Below, piece after piece: positions 43,007 to 46,273 of a stretch of DNA of 46,273 bases; the first letter of the stretch is position 1, and every line of letters begins with the position of its first letter. Source of the DNA: CAYJMQ01 sp964371555 (GTDB taxonomy: Bacteria > Bdellovibrionota > JACOXK01 > 2-02-FULL-40-11); the NCBI GenBank assembly GCA_964371555.1, contig CAYJMQ010000012.1:1-46273 (forward strand). The letters are read 5' to 3'. The notes under the pieces are model-generated. The model had not been told where the DNA came from, ran no database searches, and worked only from the letters and a program-made list of their open reading frames with translations. The position numbers and the translations under genes are program-made.

Positions 43007-44655
43007 GAGTCTACTCCTTTTTCTATTTTCGAGACTTTAACATCTATAATGTCAGCGTCAAAAATTTTTTGAGTGGTCTGCACCCATTCATGTTCAAGAG
43101 CTTCCTTTTTTATTTCATGAATCTCTTTTTCATTCTCCTGCACAAGATTTTTATAGGTTTTTTTAAGATGATCCGAATTAAGTTCGGCGATGTGCAGACT
43201 CATTGGCATGTTTAAATAGTCAGAAACAATTTTTTGAAATGATAAAATGTTGTCCTTTTCGGAAAGGAGTTTGTGAAAAACAGAGTTTTGGGAGAATCCA
43301 ATCGTAATTTTGTTCTGATCACAGGCAATAAAATAACCATGCTCTAAAATTGCGGCGAGCGCCGGTCTTTTTACTTTAATATGTTCGACCAGTTTATTCC
43401 ATAAATCGTTCGATGAAGGGATGGCTGCGTTTTTTGTTGGAGACAAGGGGACTTGAGGATGCTGTTCAGGCAAAGCAGGGGGGATGGGACGTTTGAAAGA
43501 CTTTTGAAGCGCTTCAACGCGTTCAAGAAGTATTTCAATGGGTATCAGCGGTTTTAGTTGTAGGATTTTGATCAAAGTGGTTTCCAGCACAAATTGTGGA
43601 TGCCGGGTATAAGCCATGTCCTGTATTCCTTTAAACATAAATTGATAGGCGAGCTCCAGCTCTTCCAAAGAAACCAAAGAGGCAAGTTCTTTCAAGCGGG
43701 AGATTTCATGATCGGTTAAATCAAAAATTTGATCTAATGCGGCATCCTTATTTTCCTGTAACGCAAGTTTGAGAAGCAAAAGAGAACGCAAAAGATCCAA
43801 AAGCTCAGAAGAGAGTTGTTTGACATCATGTCCCTGTCCACAGATAGCCGCCAGATGTTTAAGAAGGGGAATCGCTTCTTTTTTGAAAGCCTTTTCGAGG
43901 ATGTTAAATAAAATCTCTTCATCAACAGATCCCAGGATTTCATGCAGATGTTTGAGGGTTACCTTGTTTTGCGCAAAAGAGATTGCCTGGTCCAGGAGAG
44001 AGAGCGCGTCCCGGAAACTGCCGCGGGCTTCTTTTGCGATTTTTAAAAGGGCATCTTTTTCGATATCAATCTTTTCCTGCGAGGCGATCTTTTCAAGATG
44101 CTCTTCGAGCATCTTTAGCGGAATTTTTTTAAAATCAAATCGCTGGCATCGGGAAATAATGGTTGCGGGAATTTTATACGATTCCGTTGTGGCAAAGATA
44201 AATTTAAGATGGGGAGGGGGCTCTTCTAAAATCTTAAGAAGCGCGTTGAAGGCGCTCTGTGAGAGCATATGAACTTCATCAATAATATAGACTTTATAAA
44301 TTCCCTGCGCCGGGAGGTAATGGGCTTTTTCTCTTAATTCCCGGATAGAATCGACGCCATTATTGGACGCGCCATCGATTTCAATGACATCTATAGATGC
44401 GCCATTGGAAATCTCCTCGCAAATTGCGCAATTGTTGCACGGTTTCCCTGATTTTCCCCTGGGACAGATCAGTGTTTTGGCAAGAATTCGTGCCGCGGAA
44501 GTTTTGCCAACGCCACGGGGTCCGCAAAAAAGAAACGCATGCGCAATACGATCGTGTTTAATTGCGTTCGTGAGCGTCTGGCAGACATGCTCTTGTCCAA
44601 GGAGCTCTGAAAAATATTGAGGGCGCCATTTTCTTGCCAGAACCAAATAAGACAT
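43003..44655 (-). CDS. dnaX: DNA polymerase III subunit gamma/tau
   Basis: 550 residues: Walker A GPRGVGKTSAAR (45-56), zinc Cys 64, 73, 76, 79, Walker B IDEVHML, sensor SRCQRFDFKK, and a tau-like C-terminal region. The clamp loader motor. The SRP RNA gene lies just upstream on the same strand (about 12 bp), with GAGG before the ATG. No A-rich slippage signal for making gamma was searched for in detail. Confidence 0.97.
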   Translation of the reverse strand: MSYLVLARKWRPQYFSELLGQEHVCQTLTNAIKHDRIAHAFLFCGPRGVGKTSAARILAKTLICPRGKSGKPCNNCAICEEISNGASIDVIEIDGASNNGVDSIRELREKAHYLPAQGIYKVYIIDEVHMLSQSAFNALLKILEEPPPHLKFIFATTESYKIPATIISRCQRFDFKKIPLKMLEEHLEKIASQEKIDIEKDALLKIAKEARGSFRDALSLLDQAISFAQNKVTLKHLHEILGSVDEEILFNILEKAFKKEAIPLLKHLAAICGQGHDVKQLSSELLDLLRSLLLLKLALQENKDAALDQIFDLTDHEISRLKELASLVSLEELELAYQFMFKGIQDMAYTRHPQFVLETTLIKILQLKPLIPIEILLERVEALQKSFKRPIPPALPEQHPQVPLSPTKNAAIPSSNDLWNKLVEHIKVKRPALAAILEHGYFIACDQNKITIGFSQNSVFHKLLSEKDNILSFQKIVSDYLNMPMSLHIAELNSDHLKKTYKNLVQENEKEIHEIKKEALEHEWVQTTQKIFDADIIDVKVSKIEKGVDS

Positions 44656-44666
44656 AAAACCTCACT

Positions 44667-44785
44667 CCCCCGACAGACAGCCAGGAGACCTTGAGCGCCT
44701 GAAAGGGGCTACTACCGTTGCTTCCTTCCGGACCTGGCGGGGTTCATAGACTTTCATCGCCAATGTCCCGGCTATCTGTCGAGGG
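44667..44785 (-). ncRNA. ffs: signal recognition particle RNA (bacterial small type)
   Basis: The reverse strand contains CCAGGTCCGGAAGGAAGCA, the SRP RNA domain IV tip that binds Ffh and FtsY. The two ends (CCCTCGACAGATAGCCGGG at the 5' side and CCTGGCTGTCTGTCGGGGG at the 3' side) pair into a long stem, giving about 119 nt of the 4.5S type. It stands between tRNA-Ser and dnaX. Confidence 0.94.
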
Positions 44786-44837
44786 TCTTTCTCTCCTATA
44801 ATCCAAACAGGGGGAGATTTCTAGAAGTTTTTGGGTA

Positions 44838-44924
44838 CGGAGAAGGGGGGATTCGAACCCCCGATACGGTTTCCCGTATACACGCTTTCCAGGCGTGCTC
44901 CTTAAACCACTCGGACACCTCTCC
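44838..44924 (-). tRNA. tRNA-Ser(GGA)
   Basis: 87 nt with a long variable arm (ACGGGAAACCGT hairpin), as for class II tRNAs. Anticodon stem GCGTG-type with loop CTGGAAA, anticodon GGA. Acceptor GGAGAGG pairs with CTTCTCC (one wobble). Unlike tRNA-Asn above, CCA is not encoded: the sequence continues GTACCC after the discriminator. Confidence 0.95.
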
Positions 44925-45047
44925 GTAAGTTTCCACTTTTGGTTTCATACTTCGTTCTCGCCTCGCTCAATCCCTCAACGTACATCTAGTACGTTTCGGT
45001 CTTTCGCTCGGCTGCGGCCTCGTCTGAAACCAAAATTGAAAACTTAC
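44925..45047. repeat. palindromic repeat element, copy 2
   Basis: Arms of 23 bp (44925-44947 and 45025-45047; the left begins GTAAGTTTCCACTTTTGG) match as inverted repeats at 21 of 23 positions. The 77-bp core has CGTTCTCG, the palindrome AACGTAC-ATCTA-GTACGTT and CGGCCTCGTCT, at the same places as in copy 1 (15423-15546), though the arms are unrelated. It starts directly at the first base of tRNA-Ser (5' side). Confidence 0.75.
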
Positions 45048-45067
45048 CTCTACCAAGCCTTTCTATA

Positions 45068-45096
45068 CATGCCATTCTCCTTCAGAAAATGGCATG
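45068..45096 (-). terminator. hairpin 6 bp after tadA
   Basis: CATGCCATT and AATGGCATG (9 bp, 11-nt loop). No U tract follows on the minus strand, so terminator activity is uncertain. Confidence 0.35.
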
Positions 45097-45102
45097 TGGT
45101 TT

Positions 45103-45555
45103 CTATCTCAGTCTTTCAAAGAACCGCTGCATCAGCTCCCTACACTCATTTTCCAAAATCCCGGAAGTTACTTCCATGCGATGATTAAGTCGTTCATCAT
45201 CCAATATTTTGTATAATGAAGAGACTGCTCCCGCTTTTTTATCCGGACAGCCATAAACAAGTCGGTCAACCCTTGCCTGTAAAATCGCTCCTGCGCACAT
45301 CACGCAGGGTTCAACCGTCACATATAATGTTGAGCCATTGAGTCTCCAGCTTTTGAGCCGTTTTGCGGCGCTTCGAAGGACGATGATTTCTGCATGGCCG
45401 AGAGGGTCGTAATTGAGTTCCCTTAGATTTGATGCTGAGGCTATAACCTCCTCCCCCATCACGAGAACTGATCCCACGGGGACTTCCCCCAGACTATAAG
45501 CGGTATGCGCCTGTGCAAGAGCGAGTGTCAAAAAATAAATATCATCTTTTATCAT
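45103..45555 (-). CDS. tadA: tRNA adenosine(34) deaminase TadA
   Basis: 150 residues: zinc motif GHAEII and PCVMCAGAI, with the proton-transferring Glu in HAE. Makes inosine at the wobble base of tRNA-Arg(ACG). The flanks HTAYSLGEVPVGSVLV and GAVSSLYKILDDERLNHR are TadA-typical. Downstream in the same direction come tRNA-Ser and SRP RNA. Confidence 0.95.
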   Translation of the reverse strand: MIKDDIYFLTLALAQAHTAYSLGEVPVGSVLVMGEEVIASASNLRELNYDPLGHAEIIVLRSAAKRLKSWRLNGSTLYVTVEPCVMCAGAILQARVDRLVYGCPDKKAGAVSSLYKILDDERLNHRMEVTSGILENECRELMQRFFERLR

Positions 45556-45561
45556 CGTTGC

Positions 45562-45906
45562 TCATTCCTGCAGCTGGCCCACAGCAGGCTTGCAGCAGGG
45601 GCATATTTTTCGAAGCATTTCAAATGTGTAAATTCCGGTAGAATGACCATCGCGCCATTCAATTTTAATGGCGTAGTGTCCGACAGGCTCAATTGCTCTG
45701 GCAATCCATGACGCAACCGTAGCTTCCCCTATCACTTTCAGGGGATTTGGGTCGTTTCTCTCGGTGCGGCATAAAGCGCAGGGACAAGTGCGTCTTAAAT
45801 AAGGAAGGGGGTAAGCGCTTGCGTGGCCGTCTTTCCAGGTAATGACAAACTTTCCATCTTTCTCGATCCATTTCATTTCCATCGGTGTCTGTTCATCATT
45901 TCGCAT
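45562..45906 (-). CDS. DUF971 domain protein
   Basis: 114 residues from ATG 45904-45906; a TTG at 45942 would add 12 residues, and neither start has a good ribosome site. ITWKDGHASAYPLPYLRRTC followed by a Cys cluster, then HYAIKIEWRDGHSTGIYTFE and CPCC near the end, are DUF971 marks (N-terminal domain of gamma-butyrobetaine hydroxylase; also fused to or near Mrp/iron-sulfur proteins). Probably binds a metal through the Cys groups. It is 6 bp upstream of tadA. Confidence 0.85.
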   Translation of the reverse strand: MRNDEQTPMEMKWIEKDGKFVITWKDGHASAYPLPYLRRTCPCALCRTERNDPNPLKVIGEATVASWIARAIEPVGHYAIKIEWRDGHSTGIYTFEMLRKICPCCKPAVGQLQE

Positions 45907-46052
45907 CCGATATCTAATGACATAAGCAGGGGGTAAAGTCAAAAATCGAAAAAATGTAATTTTCTGCTAGGCAGGTCTATTCGGTCGTGCTATGCTCCAA
46001 ACTTAGTTTGTAGGAATAGTTAACTAAAACTTAAAATAAGGAGATAAAAAAC

Positions 46053-46273
46053 ATGGCACAAAAAATACAGAAATGCGGTATCAAAAAAGAAAAGGGATGG
46101 CTTTACTATCTCGATGGAAAGGGGAATGTTTCAAGAACAAAAATGGTCCGTCGCGGCCAAAAGGGAAAAAAATCTCTTCCTCAGGTTCTTGTGAAATGTG
46201 GTCTGAAACGGGAAGATGGATTCCTCTATTTTATTGATAAACAGGGAGATGTGGCGAGAGCCAAAATGGCACG
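46053..46273 (+). CDS. small basic protein of tandem repeats (partial)
   Basis: ATG 46053 with AAGGAGAT about 9 bp upstream; the frame is open to the right edge (73 codons). Two copies of one unit are visible: KCGIKKEKGWLYYLDGKG with NVSRTKM, and KCGLKREDGFLYFIDKQG with DVARAKM, joined by a Lys-rich linker. The unit is basic and aromatic, perhaps nucleic-acid binding. Not a family I can name; small proteins like it occur in deltaproteobacteria. An extended -10 (TG-C-TATGCT at 45988-45996) may drive it. Confidence 0.65.
   Translation, partial: MAQKIQKCGIKKEKGWLYYLDGKGNVSRTKMVRRGQKGKKSLPQVLVKCGLKREDGFLYFIDKQGDVARAKMA

Overview
The window reads as a chromosomal contig from a Gram-negative bacterium, most likely an uncultured deltaproteobacterium-like lineage (inference). 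The reasons are a KdsB-type CMP-Kdo synthetase, the housekeeping run tadA / tRNA-Ser / SRP RNA / dnaX / ybaB / recR / mglA with an MglA-type GTPase, and a large nucleotide-sugar operon. There is one assembly gap (ten N at 16052-16061) with poor-quality sequence beside it. No CRISPR array, rRNA or intact transposase was seen.

Layout. 1-7000: a partial yajQ, ftsK, an inositol-monophosphatase-family gene, a small secreted protein, and a three-gene minus-strand operon (deoxyhypusine-synthase-like protein, ferredoxin-NADP reductase-like protein, TIGR01777 SDR protein). 7099-18139: a surface-carbohydrate region with a fused glutaminase/PP-loop sugar amidotransferase, a NeuC-type hydrolysing epimerase, a GT-B-like surface-carbohydrate protein, KdsB, a B12-type radical SAM protein, a HIT protein, a family 2 glycosyltransferase and a YfhO-like membrane protein cut by the gap. 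18220-29857: a tight eleven-gene plus-strand operon with a DegT-fold PLP enzyme carrying His where the Schiff-base Lys normally sits, an HddC-like nucleotidyltransferase, a pyruvate-dehydrogenase-type E1 alpha/beta pair without E2 or E3, a B12-type radical SAM protein, four SDR epimerase/reductases, a GDP-mannose-4,6-dehydratase-like enzyme and an HddA-like heptose kinase. 29859-36857: one giant exported or membrane protein of 2332 residues on the minus strand. 37151-41110: an accessory zone with a VapBC pair, remnants of other toxin-antitoxin genes, a DEAD-box helicase, an RRM protein and a TumE/TumA-like module whose toxin gene is frameshifted. 41111-45942: tRNA-Asn(GTT) interrupted by a group I intron, then the mglA-recR-ybaB-dnaX-SRP RNA-tRNA-Ser-tadA-DUF971 block. 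The right edge has a small two-repeat protein that runs off the end.

How the genes may work together. The operon 18220-29857 looks like a pathway for an activated, modified (heptose-type) sugar. HddA-like and HddC-like enzymes would make GDP-heptose and the GMD-like enzyme the 4-keto-6-deoxy form. The His-type PLP enzyme may remove the 3-OH, as ColD and RfbH do, and the TPP E1 pair could add a two-carbon branch. The radical SAM protein and SDR enzymes would complete the product. This pathway is inference from gene content; each family assignment is stronger than the assembled route.

Other structural points are a repeat family with a shared core but copy-specific inverted arms (15423-15546 and 44925-45047, plus a lone arm at 19372-19391), a 22-bp copy of the tRNA-Asn 3' end next to the TumEA module, and three strong short-loop hairpins between that copy and the tRNA.
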